Source of the DNA: Deltaproteobacteria bacterium
GTDB lineage: Bacteria; Myxococcota_A; JAADFL01
DNA: 11,672 bases
Direction: 5' to 3'
NCBI GenBank assembly: GCA_013152945.1
Contig: JAADFL010000216.1
Location: 1-11,672, forward strand
Shown here piece after piece: positions 6,114-11,672 of this stretch. The translations under genes and the position numbers were made by a program. The stretch's first letter is position 1; each line of letters opens with the position of its first letter. The notes under the pieces were generated by a model. That model saw only the letters and a program-made list of their open reading frames with translations, was not told the origin of the DNA and ran no database searches.

Positions 6114-7733
6114 CTATCGACAGTTGATATGCAAGGCCCAGTCATCCCCGCCGGGTGCTGTAAAGGTGGCGGTTCCGCCGCCGGCAACCCTGCTCCCGGA
6201 ATCAAAGGTTCCCTTCCTTGGATCGAACCACCTTGCAAGACATTCATGTCCTGCCTGGACGTCGGAGAGATCAAAGGACGCGCTTCCGCCGGCCGGCAGG
6301 TACAGGATATATTCTCTTCCCCTGTCGGCCAGGACATAACCATGGTTGGTCAGTTCATCGACCGGGTCCATTCCGGGCCAACCGACTTGCTTCATGAAGT
6401 CGGATAGGTACCCGAGGTAATTGAAGAGGGATGGTATATCGCCGTTGCTCCATATGAGGTTGACATTGCCTCCGGCCATGAATGCGGCCCATGCATTTCT
6501 TCGAAGCTGCTCCTGCCTCGATGGCGCCAGCCTGCTGCTGCCGTCACTGTCATAAAAGAACGGGATCGGCCTTATCCCATTGTAGTACGCATGCAACATC
6601 TTCGTGTGTACCTCGTCCTGCTCCGTTCCGGTTCCCCACAGGATCCTGGTATAGATATCTATATCCGTGTGAGTATACGGATCGTAACCTCCCCAGTTTG
6701 GATCGTGGCCCACGAGGTGATGCTTGGGCTTGGTGGATTCATAAGTTTTCACGAAGTTGACCACATGTTTCACCCAGGCGTCGGAGAGCCAGCTCGAGGA
6801 ACCGCCCTCGTTCTGGGTTTCAAAGTACCAGTTGTCATATTCGTTGATGGCATTTATCAGCTTTTTCAGGTAAAGATCCTGGGCGTCTATGACAGCCTGA
6901 TTGTCCATTGTGAAGAAACCTTTACCGCTCACTGCAATGGAGTTGATGTTGTTGCCTTGGGCAAAGGCGTGGTGGATCGGGTATATGTCATCTCTTTTGG
7001 TGACCCATGCATCGAACAATATTAACTGAAGAATGACATCTCTGGATTCAGCGTATTCGACCCATTGCCTCAACCTGGACAGGTAATCATTGTCGATTTT
7101 GGTCAGGTCGTACTTTGGCTTTCCGTCTTTTGCATTTCCAGGGCCGGTCCTTTCATAGCATTGGCCTGTCCAGTTGATCCAAAGCCGTATTACGTTGATT
7201 CCCTTTTGCGCGCACATATCGCAGAACTGCTTCCATTTATCAAGGGACCATCTCGTGGCGGATGAATCCCATGGGGCTGCTATGAACATGGCATGAGTGT
7301 ACGCACCGAAAAGACGAATAGGTTTGCCTTTGTAAAGGAAAAACTTCTGGTTGCCCGGGTATATGGAAATAGGACCGGATTGAGCGGCATTGTCTCCATC
7401 GATTGCTTGCTCTCCATCACCCGCATGCTCGGGAAGTTCACCATCGTTGTCATGCAGTTTCTCCTGCAAGTCATTGCCGTCCGCCATTTCTTCCGAGTCA
7501 GCATGATGCAAATCGGATATGTCCGGGAAGTCTTTGACATCCATGTTATCGAGCGCATCCGGACCTTCTTTCATATCTGCATCACCCATGTCGATTTCAG
7601 TTTTATTTTCCGTGGCTTTTTCATTCTCTGTTTTCTGCGAATTTTTCGAGGATGAACAACCCTGGGCCGCCATGGCCGCGAAGATTACGCTAGCAAGCAG
7701 AACCGGAGCCACCAAAGTTCTTCTATTTGGCAT
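6114..7733 (-). CDS. lipoprotein glycoside hydrolase-like protein (GH-A clan barrel, collagen-binding-like C-terminal domain)
   Basis: 539 residues from ATG 7733, chosen because AAAGGAGGT lies 7 nt upstream and a signal peptide follows at once; the frame extends to 7967 but the added residues look non-coding. The signal MPNRRTLVAPVLLASVIF ends in the lipobox AQGC (Cys26). Residues 27-121 are an acidic, Asp/Glu-rich linker. From about 122 a TIM-barrel domain follows: SIYPGNQKFFLYKGKPIRLFG, KGINVIRLWINW (177-188), VILQLILFDAW (233-243) and WYFETQNEGG (302-311), where Asn308-Glu309 is the expected acid/base of clan GH-A enzymes. The last 77 residues (YVLADRGREYILYLPAGGSA, RWFDPRKGTF, FTAPGGDDWALHI) match the 'putative collagen-binding domain of a collagenase' often found behind such barrels. 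It probably cleaves a polysaccharide outside the inner membrane; the substrate is unknown. The second catalytic Glu is not obvious (the likely strand reads PFFYDSDG). Confidence 0.82.
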   Translation of the reverse strand: MPNRRTLVAPVLLASVIFAAMAAQGCSSSKNSQKTENEKATENKTEIDMGDADMKEGPDALDNMDVKDFPDISDLHHADSEEMADGNDLQEKLHDNDGELPEHAGDGEQAIDGDNAAQSGPISIYPGNQKFFLYKGKPIRLFGAYTHAMFIAAPWDSSATRWSLDKWKQFCDMCAQKGINVIRLWINWTGQCYERTGPGNAKDGKPKYDLTKIDNDYLSRLRQWVEYAESRDVILQLILFDAWVTKRDDIYPIHHAFAQGNNINSIAVSGKGFFTMDNQAVIDAQDLYLKKLINAINEYDNWYFETQNEGGSSSWLSDAWVKHVVNFVKTYESTKPKHHLVGHDPNWGGYDPYTHTDIDIYTRILWGTGTEQDEVHTKMLHAYYNGIRPIPFFYDSDGSSRLAPSRQEQLRRNAWAAFMAGGNVNLIWSNGDIPSLFNYLGYLSDFMKQVGWPGMDPVDELTNHGYVLADRGREYILYLPAGGSASFDLSDVQAGHECLARWFDPRKGTFDSGSRVAGGGTATFTAPGGDDWALHINCR

Positions 7734-7740
7734 GATACAA

Positions 7741-7749
7741 ACCTCCTTT
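7741..7749 (-). promoter_or_regulatory. Shine-Dalgarno site that fixes the glycoside-hydrolase start at 7733
   Basis: On the minus strand AAAGGAGGT ends 7 nt before ATG 7733. This near-perfect site excludes the longer reading that begins at 7967 and resolves the apparent overlap with the divergent hemW gene. Confidence 0.85.
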
Positions 7750-7884
7750 GAACCAAGGGCTCTTCCAGAATTTTCCAGTATGCATATTGCGCCGGAAACT
7801 TTGCGCCCCCGGATAACATTTGTCAATACAGCTTGACTGGCAATTTCCAAAAGATGCGGCCGGGCCGGTGTATTGTCCGGCGGA

Positions 7885-7913
7885 TTGGCGGCCGGGTTGT
7901 TTCGTAGTAGTAT
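7885..7913 (+). promoter_or_regulatory. possible hemW promoter
   Basis: TTGGCG (7885-7890) and TAGTAT (7908-7913) have 17-bp spacing and match four of six consensus positions each. Transcription would begin about 7920, giving a leader of about 50 nt to ATG 7971. It lies in the roughly 237-bp divergent region shared with the glycoside-hydrolase gene. That region also holds an inverted pair TGTCAA-N6-TTGACT (7821-7838), a possible operator or pair of back-to-back -35 boxes, though neither has a good -10 box. Confidence 0.3.
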
Positions 7914-7970
7914 CCCTTGTATGAAATTTTTAGGGAACATGGCTTGGACAACGATTGGGGCAGTCAATCA

Positions 7971-9140
7971 ATGGGCATGACCTCCCGGCCTCTGGGCCTG
8001 TACGTGCATTTTCCCTTTTGCAAGAGAAAGTGCTCGTATTGTGCATTTTTATCCATACCTTTGGATGCACCTGTCCGGGACTACACTGATGCCGTTATCC
8101 ATGAACTCGAATCGTTTGTATCCGAAGAAGAGGTGTTGACCGCCGTTGGAAACCGAAAATTGGCATCCGTGTACTTTGGTGGAGGCACTCCAAGCTTATG
8201 GCCGGCAGGTCACTTGGAAAGAATCCTGAATGTCGCCCGAAAAAGTTTGGGGTTAGATTCCTCATGCGAGGTCAGCATCGAGGTGAACCCGGGCACGGCA
8301 GATGCCCGTGCACTTCAAGAATACAGGAAGATCGGCATCAACAGGATTAGCATCGGTGTGCAGAGCCTGGACGACAGTTTTTTACGCCTTCTTGGGCGAC
8401 TGCACGATTCAACCCAGGCAAAAGAGTCGGTTCGATTCGCTGAAAATGCCGGTTTTCAGGATATCAGCATCGACCTGATGTTCGGCCTGCCCGGACAGAC
8501 GCCTGCCATGTTCGAGAAAGACTTGCAAGCAGTCGCAAGCCTTGGTTGTACGCACCTGTCGCTTTATGAACTTACTCTTGAAAGCGGCACGCCATTGAGA
8601 CGGAGAGTAGAGCAGGGAGAGGTCGCCGGGTTGCCTGATGATGATATCGTGGCTTCCATGCTGGATATCGCAGACACCAGGCTTTCGGCCTTGGGCTTCG
8701 ACAGGTACGAAGTCAGCAACCTTGCGAAAGAAGGTAAAGAGTGCCGTCACAACAGTTTGTACTGGTCGGGTGGAGATTACCTGGCAGCAGGCCCTGCAGG
8801 GGTGACTTTGTTGTACATGGAGGCGGGCCGTGCTGTCAGGTGGACCAATACAAGGGAGATCCCGGATTATATGTCGAGGGGACGGAAGGCGGGTACGAAA
8901 GAGGTTCTCGGGCCAAGGGATATAACCAGGGAGGGCCTGCTTACCGGGCTGAGGTTCAAGAAAGGCATAGACCTCAAGGACCTTGCTAAAAGGGCCGGCG
9001 TTGATCCGTTGGCCGGTGCAATGGACAGGATCAGGATGCTGGAAGTGGAGGGCTTTCTGACCTTGAAAGGGGATGTGCTCGCTCCGACCAGGCTGGGAAT
9101 GAACCTTGCGGACAGGCTTGCCCTGGAGCTTTCACCGTGA
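7971..9140 (+). CDS. hemW: radical SAM haem chaperone HemW (oxygen-independent coproporphyrinogen oxidase-like)
   Basis: 389 residues from ATG 7971; ATG 7977 or an upstream TTG at 7917 are alternatives, and none has a clear ribosome binding site. LYVHFPFCKRKCSYCAF gives the radical-SAM cluster cysteines Cys17, Cys21 and Cys24. The residue pair after the third Cys is Ala-Phe, lacking the extra Cys of true HemN, which is the usual sign of HemW. FGGGTPSLW (about 69-77) is the SAM-binding glycine motif, and IEVNPGTAD, RISIGVQS, DLMFGLPGQT and HLSLYELTLE follow in the family order. The C-terminal wing (ITREGLLTGLRFKKGIDL to GFLTLKGD) matches the HemN_C domain. HemW binds haem and delivers it to haem proteins such as cytochromes; it lacks coproporphyrinogen oxidase activity in characterised members. 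Cytoplasmic. It is divergent from the glycoside-hydrolase gene and converges on the Asp-Thr lipoprotein gene. Confidence 0.93.
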   Translation: MGMTSRPLGLYVHFPFCKRKCSYCAFLSIPLDAPVRDYTDAVIHELESFVSEEEVLTAVGNRKLASVYFGGGTPSLWPAGHLERILNVARKSLGLDSSCEVSIEVNPGTADARALQEYRKIGINRISIGVQSLDDSFLRLLGRLHDSTQAKESVRFAENAGFQDISIDLMFGLPGQTPAMFEKDLQAVASLGCTHLSLYELTLESGTPLRRRVEQGEVAGLPDDDIVASMLDIADTRLSALGFDRYEVSNLAKEGKECRHNSLYWSGGDYLAAGPAGVTLLYMEAGRAVRWTNTREIPDYMSRGRKAGTKEVLGPRDITREGLLTGLRFKKGIDLKDLAKRAGVDPLAGAMDRIRMLEVEGFLTLKGDVLAPTRLGMNLADRLALELSP

Positions 9141-9163
9141 CGGGTCGGGTGTGTCGGCTGATC

Positions 9164-9179
9164 CCGGTTGTAGAACCGG
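9164..9179 (+). terminator. probable terminator after hemW
   Basis: CCGGTT, loop GTAG, AACCGG: a perfect 6-bp stem with a 4-nt loop, 23 bp past the hemW stop. The T-rich run (GTTTCCTTTTT) starts a few bases later than ideal, so termination may be partial. No comparable hairpin with a T-run was found on the minus strand after 9347. Confidence 0.45.
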
Positions 9180-9346
9180 CATGGTGTTTCCTTTTTGCAA
9201 TGGGTTGAGTTTAGAAGTTAACAGTTTTCTCAATGGAGAACATGAATCAAGCAGCTTCGGTTCGCGGGTACCAGGCGGTTCTTCAAGCATGCAGGGGCCT
9301 GCCTCTGAGTAGACCGTATTAACAGGACCCGACATAAATGCAGTAA

Positions 9347-11254
9347 TTACTCCACGAATATCCGTTTTCTCGCGATCACCCTTGTATTGTTGTCTGTATC
9401 GGTTGCCTGTACCTCTATTATGTGAGCGCATTTAGAGAAACTGCTCAAATCCGCTTCGCCTGTGTAACCCACCCTGTTGCAATGGGGATATCCCGGGTAG
9501 AAGGCGCACACGTCCGGCCTGTCGGCGTTCAATCCGGGTGAGGCCACCTCTTTGCCGTCGACCAGGAGCTTTACGCTTGTTGTGCCTTTATTGTCCAGGA
9601 CCCAGCCGTGAAAGTGAACTTTACCCGAAACCTTTGCATCTGATACCGGCTCATCCAGCATGCCGAATGGAGGCAGGGTGGTGTCCAGGTTTTCCGCAAG
9701 TGATTTGACGGTATTGAAGCTGCCCAGTATCAAGTATGCCCTTGCAACGACTGTTGACTTGGCACCCAGCCCAAAGGTGAACAAGGCGCGTACATTATTG
9801 AATACACCGTCTTTTTGCCAACCCTGGTAGTCGACCTGGCGGTTTTCATAATAGATCCCCACGCCATAGTCCCTATTAGAATTCTGCAAGGTGACCCATC
9901 CACCGGTGCTCTTGAAATTCTTGTAGAAGAATCCATCGTTGCCACCCTGGTCGATTGATATCTGATTGCCGTTCGAATCCAGGAGCACGTTCAGGTTCTG
10001 TGTGCCGTTTTTACCCCATACAACGTACATTGTGGGAAATTCCTGTGGAGTTGGAGCATGGCTGATGTCGGATAGGTTGTCGATTTGCATCTGCACCTGG
10101 GCTATGTTCGAGCCCACCCAAACGATTCGCTGTGTATATTGCACGTCGGACTTCATGTGGCTCAGCCCCGAATCATTGCACCCGTCTCCACCGCAATCAT
10201 GTCTTTCCCAGTCCGGGTTCCATTGATAAGGTTTGACTACTGCCTCCAGAATGCCGTCTTTGACAACAACCGACTCGACACCCGAGCCGTTATTGCATCT
10301 GTTACCTCCCTGTACCGGGTTCCATCCCAGGTACCTGATGGCGCTTTCACATGCTGATCCCGGGTTTGTCTGGCACGAGGCGTTCCATGCGCATCCTTGT
10401 AGTCTCCTGTCAGGGTCATAAAGTGCGATTTGAACCTCCCTGCCCGTGTCGTTTGAATCTATCGTGTTCGTATTGTTTACGCCGGGCCAGCCATAGTTGG
10501 ATTTCATACCGAAGAAAATGATAGTCGCCCCCCAGTCTCTTCGTACACCGATCTTTAAGCTTCCATCAGAGCTGTACAGGTAGTCATCATTGAAACCATT
10601 CACCTTGGTGGATTCCACCTTGCCCGGAGGTGATACAGGCTCGATTGGTTCATTCAGGACAGGATCTGGAGCTTCAATGTTTCCGCAAGTGTCGCTGCCT
10701 GTATCCGTGTCAGTATCCGTGTCAGTGTCGGTATCGACATCAGTATCAGTATCAGTATCAGTGTCGGTATCAGTGTCGGTATCAGTGTCGGTATCGGTAT
10801 CGGTATCGGTGTCGGTATCGGTGTCGGTATCGGTGTCGGTATCAGTGTCGGTATCAGTGTCGGTATCAGTGTCGGTATCAGTGTCGGTATCGACATCAGC
10901 ATCAGTATCAGTATCAGTATCGGTATCAATGTCGGTATCCGTGTCGGTATCCGTGTCGGTGTCGGTGTCGGTGTCAGTGTCGGCATCGGTGTCGGTGTCA
11001 GTGTCGGCATCGGTGTCGGTGTCGGTATCAGTGTCGGTATCGGTGTCACCTTGTCTCGGCACACATATTCCGCCGTCGCATTTATAAGACGATTTACAAT
11101 CTTCATCATTTTTACAAAACGTATCAGTATCACTATCAGTATCCACGTCTGTGTCAATATCCACATCAGAATCACCATTGGCGGATCCGCTGCATCCAGG
11201 ATATGAAGCAAGTACAGTGAGTAAAAGCAAAAAGGAAAGAAGCAAGTTTGACAT
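9347..11254 (-). CDS. surface lipoprotein with Asp-Thr repeat stalk, unknown beta-rich domain and C-terminal Ig-like domain
   Basis: 635 residues from ATG 11254, which has AAAGGAGT 7 nt upstream; an earlier ATG at 11278 lies before that site and is rejected. The signal peptide [21 protein letters not shown] ends at the likely lipidated Cys21, with Tyr-Pro-Gly before it, a loose lipobox. A four-Cys motif follows (Cys47, 53, 59, 64: [21 protein letters not shown]), as often seen in exported proteins of Myxococcota. Residues 70-185 are an Asp-Thr alternating tract. Residues about 205-520 ([47 protein letters not shown], several Cys) form a Trp/Tyr/Gly-rich domain that I cannot name. It resembles carbohydrate-binding or galactose-mutarotase-like beta folds, which is a guess. 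The end ([40 protein letters not shown]) resembles an Ig-like domain with 'GWALD' and 'RPDVC' motifs. Probably on the cell surface; function unknown. Confidence 0.85.
   Translation of the reverse strand: MSNLLLSFLLLLTVLASYPGCSGSANGDSDVDIDTDVDTDSDTDTFCKNDEDCKSSYKCDGGICVPRQGDTDTDTDTDTDTDADTDTDTDADTDTDTDTDTDTDTDTDIDTDTDTDTDADVDTDTDTDTDTDTDTDTDTDTDTDTDTDTDTDTDTDTDTDTDTDTDTDTDTDVDTDTDTDTDTDTGSDTCGNIEAPDPVLNEPIEPVSPPGKVESTKVNGFNDDYLYSSDGSLKIGVRRDWGATIIFFGMKSNYGWPGVNNTNTIDSNDTGREVQIALYDPDRRLQGCAWNASCQTNPGSACESAIRYLGWNPVQGGNRCNNGSGVESVVVKDGILEAVVKPYQWNPDWERHDCGGDGCNDSGLSHMKSDVQYTQRIVWVGSNIAQVQMQIDNLSDISHAPTPQEFPTMYVVWGKNGTQNLNVLLDSNGNQISIDQGGNDGFFYKNFKSTGGWVTLQNSNRDYGVGIYYENRQVDYQGWQKDGVFNNVRALFTFGLGAKSTVVARAYLILGSFNTVKSLAENLDTTLPPFGMLDEPVSDAKVSGKVHFHGWVLDNKGTTSVKLLVDGKEVASPGLNADRPDVCAFYPGYPHCNRVGYTGEADLSSFSKCAHIIEVQATDTDNNTRVIARKRIFVE
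10700..11047 (-). repeat. hexanucleotide (GAY ACN) tandem repeat coding for an Asp-Thr stalk
   Basis: 348 bp, 116 codons in the lipoprotein frame, alternating Asp with Thr and with rare Ala, Val or Ile at the Thr position. Much of the tract shows a higher 12-bp period, with GAT and GAC alternating (GAT ACC GAC ACY). All units are multiples of six, so gain or loss of a unit keeps the frame. Other frames are also open and give Ser-Val or Ile-Pro-Thr-Leu repeats, which are not genes. The encoded tract is highly acidic and would be extended, possibly Ca2+-binding. Confidence 0.95.
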
Positions 11255-11261
11255 CTGATAT

Positions 11262-11269
11262 ACTCCTTT
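11262..11269 (-). promoter_or_regulatory. Shine-Dalgarno site that fixes the lipoprotein start at 11254
   Basis: AAAGGAGT on the minus strand ends 7 nt before ATG 11254 and lies downstream of the alternative ATG at 11278, so only the inner ATG can use it. Confidence 0.8.
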
Positions 11270-11317
11270 TGTCCACATGGTTTTAACTTTCTACCAATCT
11301 TCTGATAATCTTGAAGG

Positions 11318-11346
11318 AATATAGTAATCTGCAGAGTATGGGTCAA
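11318..11346 (-). promoter_or_regulatory. sigma-70-type promoter of the Asp-Thr lipoprotein gene
   Basis: On the minus strand TTGACC (11346-11341) and TATATT (11323-11318) each match five of six consensus positions and are 17 bp apart, the best promoter in the window. Transcription would begin near 11311 and give a leader of about 57 nt. The GC-rich minisatellite begins only about 10 bp upstream of the -35 box. Confidence 0.7.
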
Positions 11347-11354
11347 GTTCACAT

Positions 11355-11590
11355 GAGAGGGGGCGGCCAGAGGGGACGGGGCCAGAGGGCGTGGCCAGAG
11401 GGTGGCCAAAGGGGGTGGCCAAAGGGGACGGAGGCGGTTCGGGGCGGCCGGCGGGCCAGAGGGGACGCGGGCCAGAGGGGACGGAGGCGATTCGGGGTGG
11501 CCTGCGACATGGTGGCATCGCAGGCAGGCGGCCAGAGGGGACGGAGGGGGTTCGGGGTGGCCGGCGACATGGGGGCATCGCAGGCAGGCA
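11355..11590. repeat. GC-rich minisatellite with 60-bp units
   Basis: Two adjacent 60-bp copies (11471-11530 and 11531-11590) differ at only five positions. A partial copy lies at 11418-11453. Before it are short degenerate units built on GGCCAGAGGGG or GGCCAAAGGGG (11364-11417). The plus strand is G-rich throughout. No gene is credible here: the open frames are Arg/Gly- or Pro-rich by-products of the repeat. The whole stretch from 11255 to the window end is without a gene. Confidence 0.85.
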
Positions 11591-11610
11591 AGGCACTTAC
11601 AGCATGCAAG

Positions 11611-11648
11611 TGACCGGATCCTGGTCACCCAAACCGGATTCTGGTCAC
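11611..11648. repeat. two near-palindromic 16-bp repeats at 20-bp spacing, possible element end
   Basis: ACCGGATCCTGGTCAC (11613-11628) and ACCGGATTCTGGTCAC (11633-11648) differ at one base and start exactly 20 bp apart. The first, extended to TGACCGGATCCTGGTCA (11611-11627), is nearly its own reverse complement. A smaller inverted repeat GAGCC-AA-GGCTC follows (11654-11665). Multiple terminal repeats of this type occur at the ends of IS21-family elements, so an element may start here and continue beyond the window. No transposase sequence is present to prove it. Confidence 0.4.
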
Positions 11649-11672
11649 TTTTGGAGCCAAGGCTCATCTCTA

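Noticed and set aside
7734-7967. N-terminal extension of the glycoside-hydrolase frame to 7967
   Set aside because: The perfect ribosome binding site and signal peptide at 7733 fix the start; the extra residues lack any protein character and would overlap the hemW 5' region.
10590-11220. Long plus-strand frames giving Ser-Val or Arg-Tyr-Gln repeats
   Set aside because: They are mirror images of the Asp-Thr hexamer tract, with no start signals and no other domain.
11355-11590. CRISPR array at the 60-bp repeats
   Set aside because: The units are contiguous with no unique spacers and no cas genes are nearby; this is a plain tandem repeat.
11311-11613. Plus-strand open frame across the minisatellite
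   Set aside because: The Gly/Arg-rich repeat translation has no ribosome binding site and overlaps the good minus-strand promoter.
10654-11667. Long minus-strand frame with Pro-Thr-Leu-Ile repeats joined to the minisatellite
   Set aside because: It is a by-product of two repeat tracts; the Asp-Thr frame has the signal peptide, the ribosome binding site and real domains.

Overview
The window appears to be chromosomal DNA of a Gram-negative bacterium of moderate GC content. It is probably a deltaproteobacterial or Myxococcota-type lineage. The reasons are three lipoproteins with long acidic tethers (one a pure Asp-Thr repeat with an adjoining four-Cys motif, a style common in that group), good AGGAGG-type ribosome binding sites, and a mix of ATG and GTG starts. 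The taxonomic call is an inference from style, not from a marker gene.

Layout, left to right. Positions 2-88 may be the end of a plus-strand gene that enters from outside. A gene-poor stretch follows, with a strong hairpin (138-156) and a promoter (340-369). A plus-strand lipoprotein (397-1626) carries a glycerophosphodiester phosphodiesterase-like domain in which two of the usual three acidic metal ligands appear to be replaced. Facing it on the minus strand is a compact nucleoside-salvage operon read punA > cdd > amidohydrolase > cutA (4716 down to 1720), with gaps of about 30 bp and one ATGA overlap. The amidohydrolase closely resembles the 5'-deoxyadenosine/MTA/SAH deaminase group, so with the phosphorylase it could clear 5'-deoxyadenosine made by radical-SAM enzymes.

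Next on the minus strand come a 12-TM MFS transporter (4837-6084) and, 29 bp upstream of it, a lipoprotein glycoside hydrolase with a collagen-binding-like C-terminal domain (6114-7733). These two may form a surface glycan degradation and uptake pair. hemW, a radical-SAM haem chaperone, is divergent at 7971-9140. The right part holds a large minus-strand surface lipoprotein (9347-11254) with a 348-bp tract encoding 116 alternating Asp-Xaa residues, mostly Asp-Thr, a conserved-looking beta-rich middle and a C-terminal Ig-like domain. Its promoter (TTGACC-N17-TATATT) lies directly beside a GC-rich minisatellite with 60-bp units. At the far right edge are two 20-bp-spaced near-palindromic repeats that may be the end of a mobile or dispersed element.

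The common theme is extracytoplasmic lipoproteins whose folded domain sits on a long acidic, presumably disordered stalk. These alternate with housekeeping nucleoside and haem genes. No tRNA, rRNA, CRISPR array or intact transposase was seen.
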